Source of the DNA: Metopolophium dirhodum
Taxonomy: Eukaryota > Arthropoda > Insecta > Hemiptera > Aphididae
Direction: 5' to 3'
Assembly (NCBI RefSeq): GCF_019925205.1
Contig: NC_083565.1
Location: 2,957,001-3,021,000 of the forward strand
DNA: 64,000 bases
Shown here: positions 9,473-21,360 of the stretch, in pieces
Layout of the letters: every line of letters starts with the position of its first letter
Position numbering within the stretch: the stretch's first letter is position 1
Program-made: the position numbers and the translations under genes
Notes under the pieces: model-generated
What the model was told of the DNA's origin: nothing
What the model saw: only the letters and a program-made list of their open reading frames with translations
Databases searched by the model: none

Positions 9473-12016
9473 AAATATTATTATAGATAATATGATTAGG
9501 TTATACGTACATCTTAATTAATGTATTTTTTTTTATCTTGTAACTTATAAGTGTCTTATTACCAACAAAAATCATTTCTACGAAAAATTCTTAAACATTT
9601 AATAAATTATATAACTTCATTCGTACAATATAACACAATTTACTGTGTATAAAAAATAACTTAAGTGCCTATGCAATATTATATTAAGTAGTATTTCATG
9701 GTATTGAATAATTCTATAATTTTAATTAATATTTTGTATTCATAAACAATATCTTACGCCAGTATTTTATTGACAGTTTAAACCATAATTGAGTTTGATT
9801 TAGTTTCTTACACCGCGTGTTTTCATGCTGTCACTAAAACCCAGAAATTTTCGGGTGCCTTCACCTCGATTTTGTTTCTAAATTATACCTCATTTTCACT
9901 TGTATAAAACTAAATCAAAATAATAATATAAATAACAATTATTATTTTTCTCGAATCGGGCTGAAGTCTTAGGTATGTGCAAAGAGAAAACAAAATCGTA
10001 CGACATCTTTTGAAGTGTGTTGATATATTTTGTCAACTCGGGCTATTGACCTACAAGTAATTTGTTCATATAAAAAAATTGTTGTTGACTCACTTTCAAC
10101 AATCTATAAACTCATATCAGCCAGAAATGTCTGCACGGGAGTCCAACAATATTTCATTTGCCATCATTTGTTGCGCCATATTATTTGTGTGCATTTGTTA
10201 TTTAACCAATAAGTATCGATAATGTGTGACACTGTGACATATGATATTATATTTTTTTACTCTCCGACTTCATCTATTTAACACATTTTGTAAGCGGTCA
10301 TATTAGAATAATGGAAGTAAAAACCATCTAATATCAGATTACTATGGCTGAAAAATGTTTTCACAAAAAAAGCACTCAAGTCAAAAATTAAGGTGACTTG
10401 ATTATTATTTTCCGTCATCGAAACCTGATATACCATCAGCAAATACGAATATTAATGAGCAAAAAAATACGTTCTAATTGATGTTAATAAGACATCTTTC
10501 TCAATTATTATAAAAACATAAAATGTGTAATTTTATAAAATAATTGTTGATAATTTAAAATTTTAAATGCTGTATCTGTAAAGAAAAATTAATAAGATTT
10601 GCTGCGTTGGTAATAAAAATAATAATTTCTCGTGTCTTCAAGCTCGGAAATTCATCATAATATTAACTACAACTTGTATCCACTCATCGTATTTTATTAT
10701 TCATTAGGAGATTCTAACGACGCCATTTACATTTTATTAAGTCCTAAGTGGCAATCATTAAAAATGCAATTTAGACGTTCTTCCGTCTCGAATGTACATA
10801 GGTACTACATACACACAACATATAATAACCATTCGTAGTTTGTTTGATTACACATACGTCACACTGAATGTTAAACAATAATTGGGTACACTTGCATCAT
10901 ATTATATTATAATACACCTACCATGTTTTTTTTTTTTACTTTTATTTAGTATAAGTAATCAAAAACGTATTGTGTTTTATCAATTTCGTTAAATTGTTCA
11001 TCGTCTTGCGTTTACATTTCTGCAGGTCTGTCCAACGATTTGTTTGTTTATTTTTGTAAATAAATTTCCTCGAGTAATATTATAATAATAAAATAATATC
11101 TACAATCACAGAACGACAACAATTACGCATTATTATTATATTGTAACGAATGCATACTGTGTATGTGCGTCGAAAAAAAAGTGAATTAAAATCCCATTTG
11201 AGTTCGTTCGATAAATATAATAATATATTATGCATAAACCTATTATATTATATTATTCTTATTCCGAAAGGTTTAATTGCGTTATTCGTCCGGTTGCATC
11301 TATTAAATAATTCATCGCGTGCCGCAAAAATATTCGTTTCTAGAACGATGTGGGCATATATATATAATATAAATATATATAAATATATACCTTTACCTAG
11401 CTAGCTACAACCGTACAGTTGTGTACACTAGCCATAATACATTATATATGTGTACTATACATGTATATTACACGGCGATTGCGAAAACAAATCACTTTTT
11501 CGGCGTACATTTGTTATTTTTCCACCCCGCACACAGAATTCATTTGTTTTTATTAAAACATTTACAAATCGTATTACATGATATATAATACACGGGAATG
11601 ATAATAGTAATAATAATAATAATTAGTCGTTTGCGTGTGTATATCTGTTGGGGAAATAATTGCGGTCGACTTTTGTATAAAATATTATGTTCTCGGGCGA
11701 CCGATCCAATAGCGTCCGCACATGTATAATACTTAGCCCTTTGTATCCGAAGAAGCATGACCAAGTGGGCGAGATGGAAGGAGTGATTAAAATAATAAAA
11801 TTGTTTAATGCGAACTATATCTTGATTCGGCGAGAGCTCTCTCCTTCGACGTCCCACCGATTAATCTAGTATTATTTAATATTTTTTTTCCAGAAATATA
11901 TTATTTTTTTATTTTGTTGTAGGTATAGATGGTAAAAAATGTTTCTATATATACCTAGATACAGTTATAAATATGTAAAAACCCTTTGAACAAACTCCCA
12001 AGGGGTCATGGACTTC
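9473..12016. other. AT-rich spacer with one GC-richer pocket
   Basis: No gene was seen. The pocket at about 11,480-11,870 has a higher GC and CpG level (GCGAGAGCTCTCTCC, near 11,829). The minus frame 11,540-11,857 and plus frame 11,687-11,869 over it resemble no known protein. A promoter or enhancer is possible but unsupported. Confidence 0.4.
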
Positions 12017-12033
12017 GGGGGGGGGGGGGGGGG
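12017..12033 (+). repeat. G17 homopolymer
   Basis: Seventeen consecutive G residues follow GGACTTC and precede CAATTC. This is the longest G run in the window. Its length is likely to be assembly- and allele-variable. Confidence 0.95.
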
Positions 12034-12904
12034 CAATTCTTGCATCGCGCTTCCGTCAACTGTCGCGCCTTCGCGTGTTGATATCCGGTTTGTCGTATAA
12101 TAATATATATTATATAAACTATATATTAAAAATGTATTTAATATGTATATTGTTTATATTATTATATTATACTATGTAATAATTACCACTGCCTTGACTT
12201 TTGTGGGCCAAAGCACTGCACTAGCAGTCGGCCAATAAAAATTCGTGTTCGCATAAAACGAAACACAATAATAGCCGTCGTCGTACCTAAGGTAATAAAA
12301 TGTACAATAAAAGTGACATAAAAACACACTCGTTATATCGTCTCGTTTACATATTACACAAACATTATACACACTTCCATTCGATCTATAGTCACATGTC
12401 ATATAATATACAATACAACCTACAGACTAAATTTGACTAAATAATACGCTATATATATACCAAATAATATAATATAGTTAATAATGTTACAATAATATTA
12501 TGTAGTCCGTATTCCGTAACCATATAAATTAAACAAATGTTTTACAGTATTATTATTGTTAAAGTTTTTGTGTCCCTTTGTTTTTCGTAAAGCAATTGTA
12601 ACAATAATTATAATATTACTAACGAAAGCGATTATTTGGTGCCATTTTCGTAACGTTGAAGATTAAAATTAGGTGCACGCAGTCTTCATCAAAACTTTAA
12701 AAACTATATTATTATGAAATGTGTTCGAAGTTGAACAACTGAACAACTGAAATGTATACTCGTTGCATCAACTGCAATATCAATAAACATAATATTATTA
12801 TATTTATGATTTATTGCAATTCCTCATTTCCTCGTGCACTAAATTAATATATTCAGCTGCAGTAAAGATGTACTTTTGCTGTTTAAATAATAAATAGATT
12901 TCGC
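12034..12904. other. AT-rich spacer
   Basis: No gene was seen. A minus frame at 12,172-12,402 is Tyr/Cys-rich with no recognisable domain and is not called. Confidence 0.45.
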
Positions 12905-13545
12905 GTATATACTTGAAAATTAAAAGCTATCGTTTGGTTCCATTTTCAATGTTTTAGGGCAACTTGGGTGGGCTAACTTCGTAACTTTGACAGCTCTTAC
13001 TGGCTACCCGAATAACTTGAAAATTCTAAAACTGGACTTGCAAATACTTGCTAATCATTAGCTTTCGTCTGGTGCTAGTTTCAAAGTTCTAGGTCAAAAC
13101 GGGTGGGCCGAATTCACAAGTTCAAAAGTTTATAGAGGCCGCCTGAATGACTTGTAAATTCTAAAAACAGACTTGTAAATTCTGGCAAATCACTAGCTTT
13201 CGTTTGGTGCTGATATCAAAGTTCTAGGACAAAGTGGTTGTGGGCCAACTTCACAACTTCAAAAGTTTATAGCGGTCGCCTGATGGACTTGCAAATTTCA
13301 AAAAGGGGCTTTCAAATACTTGCTAATCATTAGCTTTCGTTTGATACCGATTTCGAAGTTCTCGGTCAAAATGGGTGGGCTACGTGAAGTTGGCCCATGT
13401 TTACATTTTTTAAGATTTATGGTGAAAGTTTGGACTTGCAAATTCTAAACATAGGCTGGGAAATACTTGCAAATAACTTGCAAATAATGGCGTGGATTTT
13501 TAAAAAAAATAAGTACTTAGGTGGGCCAACTTCACGAACGTATAT
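12905..13545 (+). repeat. tandem array, unit about 136 bp, four to five copies
   Basis: The phrase AGCTTTCGTTTGGTGC (or close variants) recurs at 12,924, 13,060, 13,195 and 13,332, giving spacings of 136, 135 and 137. Each unit also has ACTTG(C/T)AAATTCTAAA, TTCAAAGTTCTAGG, and GGTGGGCCAACTTCAC-like text. A last partial unit runs to about 13,545. The regular spacing and shared order show a degraded minisatellite. The 63-codon frame at 13,397-13,588 is a by-product of it. Confidence 0.85.
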
Positions 13546-16500
13546 ATTTCTGCATTACACACGCCTTATCGGCCGGTTCACATCTTAAAATATGGTCGTT
13601 GTACCGTTCAAGTAAACTTTATGTTTCACGAATGTACATCGTCGGATATACGTTTGTACTTAAATGTTATAATATGGTCAGCACTCAATAGGACCGTTGT
13701 GTTCCTATATTATAATCATCGTGTCACTCGCGGGTGGTTGGCAAGCGAAGTGTGGTCAAGACAGCGGGTCGTTGACTCGGTGTCCAATCATAATAGTACC
13801 TATATGAAATCTATACCTACTATTTAAAACGTAATTTATCTATTATTATTCTTAAATATTATGGCTACCATAATTGTATAGTATTAAATGTATCTTAGAA
13901 TGCTCGATCCACTATTTTGTTTTATAATAACATGGACCACTGTAATATACCAAATGTTCTTTAAAATTATTATATACACAGCGCGCAAATTGATTAAAAG
14001 AAAAAGGTGGAACTTGGTCCCTCGCTCCACCGACTGTAGCGTTATCAACAAACGAATACAAACTATTATTTTCATAATTTACTTGCGATACCTAGGTATT
14101 TTATATCTGTTAAGCAAGCAGAGTAAAATACACGTATAATAACCAACACACACAGGCGTATTATATGTGGTAGAACATTATACTGCCCTGCAGTGTCATA
14201 TTATTCTCTCAGCACATTTGATAGGGCAACGCAACAAATCCTTATCGTCCGTATTTATAATCACCTATTAGAAATTCTTTTTCAACAAAAACAACATTTT
14301 AAATCATTTTTTTCAATAATTATAATTATTATTTCAAAATTGTAGAAAAAAAAATGATATATTTTACTTTGAATACTTAAATCTACTTGTTCAGGACACA
14401 GATTTCGGTAGTTCTAGTATTTCCCCCTGTAATCTCAAACCACAAAACAACCCCCCGTGTTTTTGACTTTATTATAATACGATCGGACGCCTCAAAAATA
14501 ATTTACGCGGTATTTAGAATATTATTCGGAGCGAAGTAACCGCCGAAACGCGCGTGTACTATCCACAACCGTGTTATACCTGCCGGCAGATTTCTTCGAA
14601 TATAAATATATAATATTTTATCATTCACATGAACACGCTACAATCGTCTTCCGCCTGCCGCGTTATAATAATATATGGTTTGGAACATTTTTCGTGCTTT
14701 CGTGAGTATTCTGGATTAAAATCGACGTTTTTATCCCGCGGACCGAAACACTATCAACATTGAAATATGTACCATACCAACGTAACGCGTTTTATCGGTA
14801 CCGGGATTTGCACATCAAACCCCGATGCAGGATTTACCGACTTTCGAGCTGTACATGATATATATTATATAATTTATGTATACGAGCACTATAATGAACC
14901 AGAATTCCATGGTATAAAATGCACACTCGCGGTTAACGGGTAGATATATAGTGGATCTGGAGGATTTCAAAATGTTGTACCAAAATTAAATTTGAACATG
15001 TCACATCACATCCAGGGGCGTCTTCGGGGGAGAGGGGGAGCAATTGAAAAATTGTCTTAGTTTTTCATGGTAAATTTTGGGTTTATTTATTAAACTCAAC
15101 TGCTTCTGATAACATTTATATTAATACTGCAACAATGTATATGAATAGTTAGTACAAACTATCAGTTTAATCATTAATACTATAAGTTAAACATTTTAAT
15201 AAATGTATATTATTATTAATTGTCTATCTATAACTTTAAGTCATACTAACATGACGTGATATCTCCGTATAACTAATGCACAATATAGCACATATTAATA
15301 TTAATTTCAGAATAAACCATTTTACTCTGTTGTTTTAAATACTAGAGTATTTTTACCTGTTATCAAAATAAAGAAAAGACTATTATTTAGGACCATTTTA
15401 AACTGTAATTTATTTTAAATTTACAAAATGTAATGGTTAATATTTTAAAATACTCATAATAACTTGCTTAGAAATTAAGTTATAAAAAAAAAACGGAGCC
15501 CTAAATAACATTCTTACCTTCAAATTTAATGATAGATAAATTAACAATAATAATGTAAACAACTGAGTAAAATTGATTTTGTAATGAATATTGTACATTA
15601 TTATGAATGTAATATTTTTTCAATAATAGGCACCTCATTGTATTTATGTAATGTTGTAAAATATTGTTAACATAACTGCATATTATTTCAATGTTTGTTA
15701 TTTATACGCAAAAAGAATAGACTTGTTTCAAAGTTCAAACCCTGATTTACATTCAGAGTATAATTCTGTACTCAACTAAATACATCTATATATAACGATC
15801 CCCGAATAGTCACGTAGCAGAGTGAAGACGATTTTTGATTTATAATGAACTATAGCTATCAAGATTTGCACCTGACCGAGCTTTTAGAACTTAAACCGAA
15901 TTAAAAACAAAAAGCGTGGGAGAAATCACATGTAACATCTATTATACACTGTATTATATATTTCTATTTAAATGTATAATATATAATAGCACCAACAAAG
16001 CCACATTTCGACAGTGTTCGGACTTATCTAGATAAATTTATGATGGCCGAAAACATTCGTGAATGGATGGATTAAAATATATCTTTTTTTTTGAAACTGT
16101 TACAACCAAATCCATAGGAAATGAAATAACTGTCCGGAAGGAGACGATTTCTGGATCACAAATCACAAGGCCTTATACGAATACAATAGTTGTTATAATA
16201 TGATAGTATACATCTACGTATGTATAGGTTAGGTTAAGTAATAAGGTGTGCTGAGGCGACAGTAATATTTTACTTGGTAACACTAGCGGCCATAAGCATT
16301 TCCGGTATCGTCGAGAGATTCCACAACGAACGTGGGTATGAGAATTTTACGCTAGAAGCGACGGTAGTGACATCAACAATATAAACTGTATGATAAACAT
16401 TGTTTACATACCATTAGCAAACATAAGCAGACGGTTACTCATCATCCTGGACATCGGTCTATTACAGGAATAAGTGGTGGTGCAAAGGGGTATGAGAAAA

Positions 16501-19352
16501 ACGTAAAGTTATCGTTAACTGCTGCAAGCTAGGGATCTTGTAATTCAGTTGACTTAGTGGTTCAGGACAGTCAATAGAACCATCAGTGAGAGTTTTTTTA
16601 TGAACGATTGGTTAGCACTTAGCAGAAACACATATCAGATATCTAGGCACTGTGATTTTCAAGTTCATGCAGGATTATTATATAAACAGTGTAAAACATT
16701 AAAAGTTTACTTTAAAAAATAGAATATTATACATTTTTAGAAAATTTTTCACTTTGAATTCATTATAAGTTTATTATTAAGAATCACATTTAAAATAGAT
16801 ACACGAGATAATAATTGTTATTTTTATATTGTACACATATGTTTTCAATCCTAATATTATACGTTTGTATGTGAAACACTAAGGTTTTTTTTATTTACGT
16901 TTAATATTTAATCGCTGATCTAAAATGTATTGTTAAATTTTATAGTCAGCTGTGGCAGAATACTTTTTTAAGCAATCGTTATTGAGAAAAAAGCATCTAA
17001 ATTCTTTGTTCTATACATACCTACCTACCGCGTATCGAACAAATGGTTGTTTTTAAGCACGTTTAGCAATAGCTTGCATAGGTTCATGAAATTAAAAATA
17101 TTTGTCACCGTTTAAAAAACAGAACGTGCTAAAAATGAATAGTTTTTGAAACGAATGAACAAAAAATGAGCGTGTGCCGTTAAAAATATGGCACCGTATA
17201 ATGTGTATACCACAGTCAAACGATTTTCCCGCGATTGCATAATATCTTTGCTCGAGGAGAACTAGTTACGAGAGAATGATGTCGTAAGCAGACTGTGGCG
17301 GATATATAGGAGTACCTACCTATATTATGTAGATACGATTTAGGACAAACGTTTCATTTTTTTTAAAAAAATAATAATAATAATATGTGCTGCTTGTGAA
17401 AAAAAATGTATAATACAATGTTCACAAACGAGATTTTATTTTTTCTCTCCTTTACGCATAGCTTTTTTTTTTTTATTATTTGTTTTTTGTCTAGTGTAGG
17501 TATGTATATGATGATAAAATGAGATTTCTTCTTATAACGGCACCCTCAATCTAGCTGGTCTCTTGGCGCGTATCGTTTGAAGTTGAAAAACTTCTATTTA
17601 AACGTCGTTTCCGCGTGTGGCCTGTTTGTCCGCAAATATACATATACAATACGTATGATGTAAGTGTCTAGCAGCGAGTGTTGGAACTTATTTTTCACAT
17701 TGTAGTAATATAAAACGAGTTAGGAAAAACAACTTTTATTATTAGACTAAGCATTGTGTAGATAAATTTAAATAATACGTACTTATAATGTGTTGTGCAC
17801 AAAAATATATTATGCATTGTGCGTACATTTTATAATTGAAGTGAAACAAAACGATTGTCACTGTAATTTGTTATAATCAGTAATACCGCCTTGAAAATTT
17901 TCATTCACAAAATAAAATATCATGTAAGCAATATAGATCATAATATATGTAATATGATATATTATGTTTATGTTAAGGAGAAGACAATGTTGGTTATATT
18001 TTTGTCCCTTCCCAAACTATGACCACACAGGTTGCAACCGAGAGACACCCTGATCATGAACGTATAAACGTTTTTATTATTTCACCGATTTTCAAATTTA
18101 GGTGGAACACTTTATCCAAGTTCACGGAACATGACACCGGCAAAGAACCACTGGTCTAGATAGTATAAAAATCAAACAAAAGGAATGATATTATATGTAT
18201 AATATTATAAAATCAATAAGTAACTTATAACATGCATCACTTATTATCAGAATATTTATTTCGTTTGGAATGTTTAAGGTGATTAGCAAATCTTTCATTT
18301 GATTTATTTACGATTGCCAAGAAAAAATGTAACCCCCGTGAGTTATCATTAAATATATATATGTATAGATAAAATATGTTGGAATAAAGTAGATTTTAAC
18401 AATTGATCATACATAAGCGCCAATTTTTTTGAACTTTTTCGTATAATATTTTTTCACAACCATCTGATAATAAGATCTTAAACGCAAGATTCTGTTATGA
18501 CATTTAGACGTTTTGAAAATGAAATACGACTTACACTCAGATAACATGGTATTTTCTCTCATTGGGTATTTTTTTTTCACGCTCAAAGGAAGAGTCTTGT
18601 AAGAAAAAAGTGGAAAAGTATAAATTATATAGTTCAACGGGTTTCATACTCGTTTAAATGGGGCTGCCTACTCGGATTTTATAATATTATGTATGTGTAT
18701 ATAAAAAGAGTACATTTACTTTGAACGCACAAATAATGTACATATAACATATTGTTCAATATATATGTAGGTGGATACATGGAATACATATGTGCAGTAT
18801 ACATATTATTATATTATATACGCCAGTTGTCAACATCGTAGAAATAGGAAGATAAGAGTAGTAGTAAGTGAACGTTTTGTTCAAACATAAAATAATATAG
18901 TTAAATAACTTAAATACTACAATAACTGGTGTTGGAATTTTAAATTAAATATGTTACGATAAATATTAAATATGTTATTATTATGTTATGCTAACCTGTC
19001 CAATAGGATACCTATGTCTGTTACGTCTGAGAATAAAAGTATAAAACTGTGTATTTTGTCATGTAATTCTTTCAGATATCCGGATTATGTAATAATTAAA
19101 CATATAAAGTATAATACGAATTGAAAAAATCGACTTTTTATAAAATGTTTTTTTGTAATAATATTATTAATGAATAAAATTATGTATATAATTTGTTAAC
19201 TCTTAAAAATACGTGAAACCTTAATACTGCAACAAACGCATAATGATTATTGAATAATGTACCTAGGTATATCTATTATGGGTGATCTTACAATGGGGGG
19301 GGGGGGTCATGGGGTTTCCTTTGATCAACTTGTTTCTGCATTTAAAATTATA
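13546..19352. other. AT-rich spacer, no gene seen
   Basis: Nearly 6 kb without a supported gene. GC-richer patches occur at 13,640-13,790, 14,480-14,830 and 16,260-16,560. None has a convincing frame or paired splice sites. A CAGGGGCGTCTTCGGGGG motif at about 15,013 looks like a DNA-transposon left end, but no matching right end was found. The rest is AT-rich with poly(A) and poly(T) runs and short TATA-type repeats. Confidence 0.45.
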
Positions 19353-19590
19353 TTTTTTTTTTAAGACTTCGACGACTGAGGTCATTAGGCTTGTAAGGTT
19401 GGTAGGGTTGGTGCAGTAGGGTTGGGACTGTTGGTATGGTTGGTTAGGAACACGTGTATGTATGACAAGGTTTTTGCGCACAACGAACTCAGATGGTCAC
19501 CCATCCGAGAACTAGTGGCAGCGGCCGTTGCTTACTCTTAATCACGTCGCGTGATTGATTTCAGCCACTGCGCCGTGCCAAGCCACAAAA
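19353..19590 (-). mobile_element. SINE with 5S-rRNA-like head (copy 1)
   Basis: Read on the minus strand, a GC-rich head from about 19,590 (TGTGGCTTGGCACGGCG) leads to ATTAAGAGTAAGCAACGGCC and then TCGGATGGGTGACCATCTG. These resemble the internal promoter of 5S rRNA (ATTAAGCAGCG...; TTGGATGGGGGACCGC). The body is C/A-rich (CACGTGTTCCTAACCAACC). The tail ends TAATGACCTCAG and then an A run at 19,353-19,362. A short hairpin, AATCACG-tcg-CGTGATT, sits at 19,540-19,556. The layout of pol III-like head, spacer and A tail is that of a SINE. A 5S origin (SINE3 type) is inferred from the box spacing. No clear target duplication was seen. The 72-codon frame at 19,263-19,481 is not a gene. Confidence 0.7.
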
Positions 19591-20073
19591 GCTGATGTAG
19601 ACACGGATTATGGAACAAGCTCTGTACTACTAAATTATTTTCCTAGTCCATTTCGTGAAAATTAATTTATATTGAGTAATTACGCGATGTGTAAAAAATG
19701 TATTTCCGTTTCGAGAACCGAATAGATAAATGGTTATCTGAACTGACATAGGTATATATAATATAATTTTATATGTTATCATTCCGTTAATAAGAAAATA
19801 TTGTCTTTATTTTAAAAATTTAGGTTGTAAATATTGCGTAATTCATGATTGCATGATTCATATAAGTAAAGCTCGTAATATTAATTTATTAATACTAGAG
19901 ATTTCAATTTTTGATAATAAACAATAACTTTACTTAGGTTTGATTTTTTTTTTTGGACGGGAGGGGAGGGGTGGTGTAATTGTAAGTAATTATTATTTAA
20001 CTAATATTAGGGTCGCTGTATATTGACATCATAATAATATAGGTAATCAGAATTTGTAATAAAATTCATTATT
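19591..20073. other. AT-rich spacer
   Basis: No gene was seen. A purine-rich GGACGGGAGGGGAGGGG run lies near 19,956-19,972. Confidence 0.5.
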
Positions 20074-20132
20074 GTGGCGCTGTGGGGCGCGGTCCGTACA
20101 CTCAACTGCGGAAATGCTCTTTGTGTAACGTA

Positions 20133-20392
20133 CGTTTCTACAGCCCCTCCTCATCCGAATTTTGAACTTTAAGGACTTTTTTATGTCTCAATATTTGGCG
20201 TGCAATTGGCGTGAATTTGCGTGACCTATTTTGAAACCGTAAACCCAAAGCCCCAAGTACCGTGGGCTTTTCCCCTTTATTGCCATTTCCCCTACTCCCC
20301 CCCCCCCTTAACGACAAAAACATTTTTTTTCGAATTTTTTTCAACGTCAATATTTAGCGTGCAATTGGCGTGAATTTGCGTGACCTACATAA
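20133..20392 (-). mobile_element. MITE copy E1 (inverted orientation)
   Basis: Starting with GTTTCTACAGCCCC at 20,134, this copy is the reverse complement of E2. It shares the GATGAGGAGGGGCTGTAG end, AAAGTCCTTAAAGTTC, the internal GGCGTGAATTTGCGTGACC phrase (present twice, near 20,207 and 20,367), GGGGCTTTGGGTTTACGG and GGCAATAAAGGGGAAAAG. The inner end is lost near 20,392. A 70-codon minus frame (20,138-20,350) is shared in part with E2. Confidence 0.7.
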
Positions 20393-20697
20393 TAATAATA
20401 ATAAATAAAAGACAATATTATATTATTACAGTCAGATCACTAATTTTCTTTTAATAAATAATATTTAAAAAGTGTATGAATATATAATTGAGTACATTAT
20501 GTAGGTATATAATATTATTTATACTAAAAATGGTAATTCACTGAATACGTACAAATAAGCGATTTAAGGTTTTATTACACACAATATTCATACGAAGTAA
20601 AACGGTTAAATAATGTATAATTCGACGCTGAGTAAAAACTTAAACCTGCTCGAATTTTGGCAGGAAAAATCATCTGATTAGCTAGGTTATCTGGCAT
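20393..20697. other. unique spacer inside the inverted MITE pair
   Basis: This is AT-rich sequence with no similarity to the arms. It begins with an (ATA)n run. No gene was seen. Confidence 0.5.
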
Positions 20698-21012
20698 AAC
20701 CTGGAATAAATGGCAATAAAGGGGAAAAGCACAGGGTTCCTGGAGTTTTGGGTTTACGGTTTCAAAATGGGTCACGCAAATTCACGCCAATTGCACGCTA
20801 AAAATTGGCGTTGAAAAAAATTCGAAAAAAAATGTTTTTGTCGTTGGGGGGGAGGGGGGGCTGGGGAAATGGCAATAAAGGGGAAAAGCCCACGGTACTT
20901 GGGGCTTTGGGTTTACGGTTTCAAATGGGTCTCGCAAATTTACGCCAAATATTGAGACATAAAAAAGTCCTTAAAGTTCAAAATTCGGATGAGGAGGGGC
21001 TGTAGAAACGTT
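20698..21012 (+). mobile_element. MITE copy E2
   Basis: The plus-oriented partner of E1 contains two tandem sub-units, each beginning near GGCAATAAAGGGGAAAAG (20,711 and 20,870). It ends in GGGGCTGTAGAAACG. The first sub-unit differs from E1 more than the second does. It is 12 bases shorter than E1 in the CACGCCAATTGCACG segment. A 66-codon frame at 20,805-21,005 ends in KVQNSDEEGL, as does E1's frame. Confidence 0.7.
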
Positions 21013-21023
21013 TCTACAGCCCC
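20996..21023. repeat. 28-bp perfect palindrome at the E2/E3 junction
   Basis: GGGGCTGTAGAAAC at 20,996-21,009 is followed directly by its exact reverse complement at 21,010-21,023. It marks where the right end of E2 meets the left end of E3, so each half is one element terminus. Confidence 0.95.
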
Positions 21024-21174
21024 CCCAACTTTGTTTACATGTTTAAACCTGACCTAGTGCCACGCAAATTTCAAAACCAGTCACGCCAATTCACGCTAAT
21101 TGCACGCTAAATATTTAACCAAAAAAAAGTTTGAAACTCGATATGGGGGGGGGGGGGTCTGGAGAAACGTACGT
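21007..21174 (+). mobile_element. short related MITE E3, about 165 bp
   Basis: The left end ACGTTTCTACAGCCCCCCC and right end GGGGGGGTCTGGAGAAACGT are inverted termini. The interior keeps the CACGCCAATTCACGCTAATT and GCACGCTAAATATTTAACC phrases of E1 and E2. It is a compact relative with both ends preserved. Confidence 0.65.
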
Positions 21175-21360
21175 CTTTGTGTACGTATCGGCCGGTGTTG
21201 CTAGATTCCGGATGGGTGACCATCCGGGATCTTTAGCTACAAATCCTTGCCACACATACAAATGTGTTTCAACCAACCGCTCCAACCATCCCTCCGCTAT
21301 ACAAACAAAAAACAGCTAATGGCCAAACTTGCCGGGATAATAAGCTCAAAAAAACAAAAA

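Larger units (their letters stand above)
20074..21360 (+). mobile_element. SINE copy 2, split by a MITE insertion
   Basis: The head GTGGCGCTGTGGGGCGCGG at 20,074 and the remainder from 21,175 together follow the same order as copy 1. That order is the GC-rich start, a GTACGTATCGGCCGG block, CCGGATGGGTGACCATCC at about 21,208, CACATACAAATGTGTTTC and CAACCAACCGCTCCAACC. The 3' end is CAGCTAATGGCC...TGCCGGGATAATAAGCTC and an A-rich tail ending near 21,360. About 1.04 kb of MITE DNA (20,133-21,174) lies between the two parts. It is flanked by CTTTGTGTAACGTA (20,119-20,132) and CTTTGTGTACGTA (21,175-21,187), an imperfect direct repeat that looks like the target duplication. The 62-codon frame 21,131-21,319 is a shadow. 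Confidence 0.6.

Noticed and set aside
15013..15045. CAGGGGCGTCTTCGGGGG as a transposon left end
   Set aside because: No inverted partner was seen within about 2 kb, so an element cannot be delimited.
8070..16330. Shared phrase TTGGAATCTCTCGAC near 8090 and, inverted, near 16,320
   Set aside because: Only about 16 bases match well. Too short to call a repeat family.
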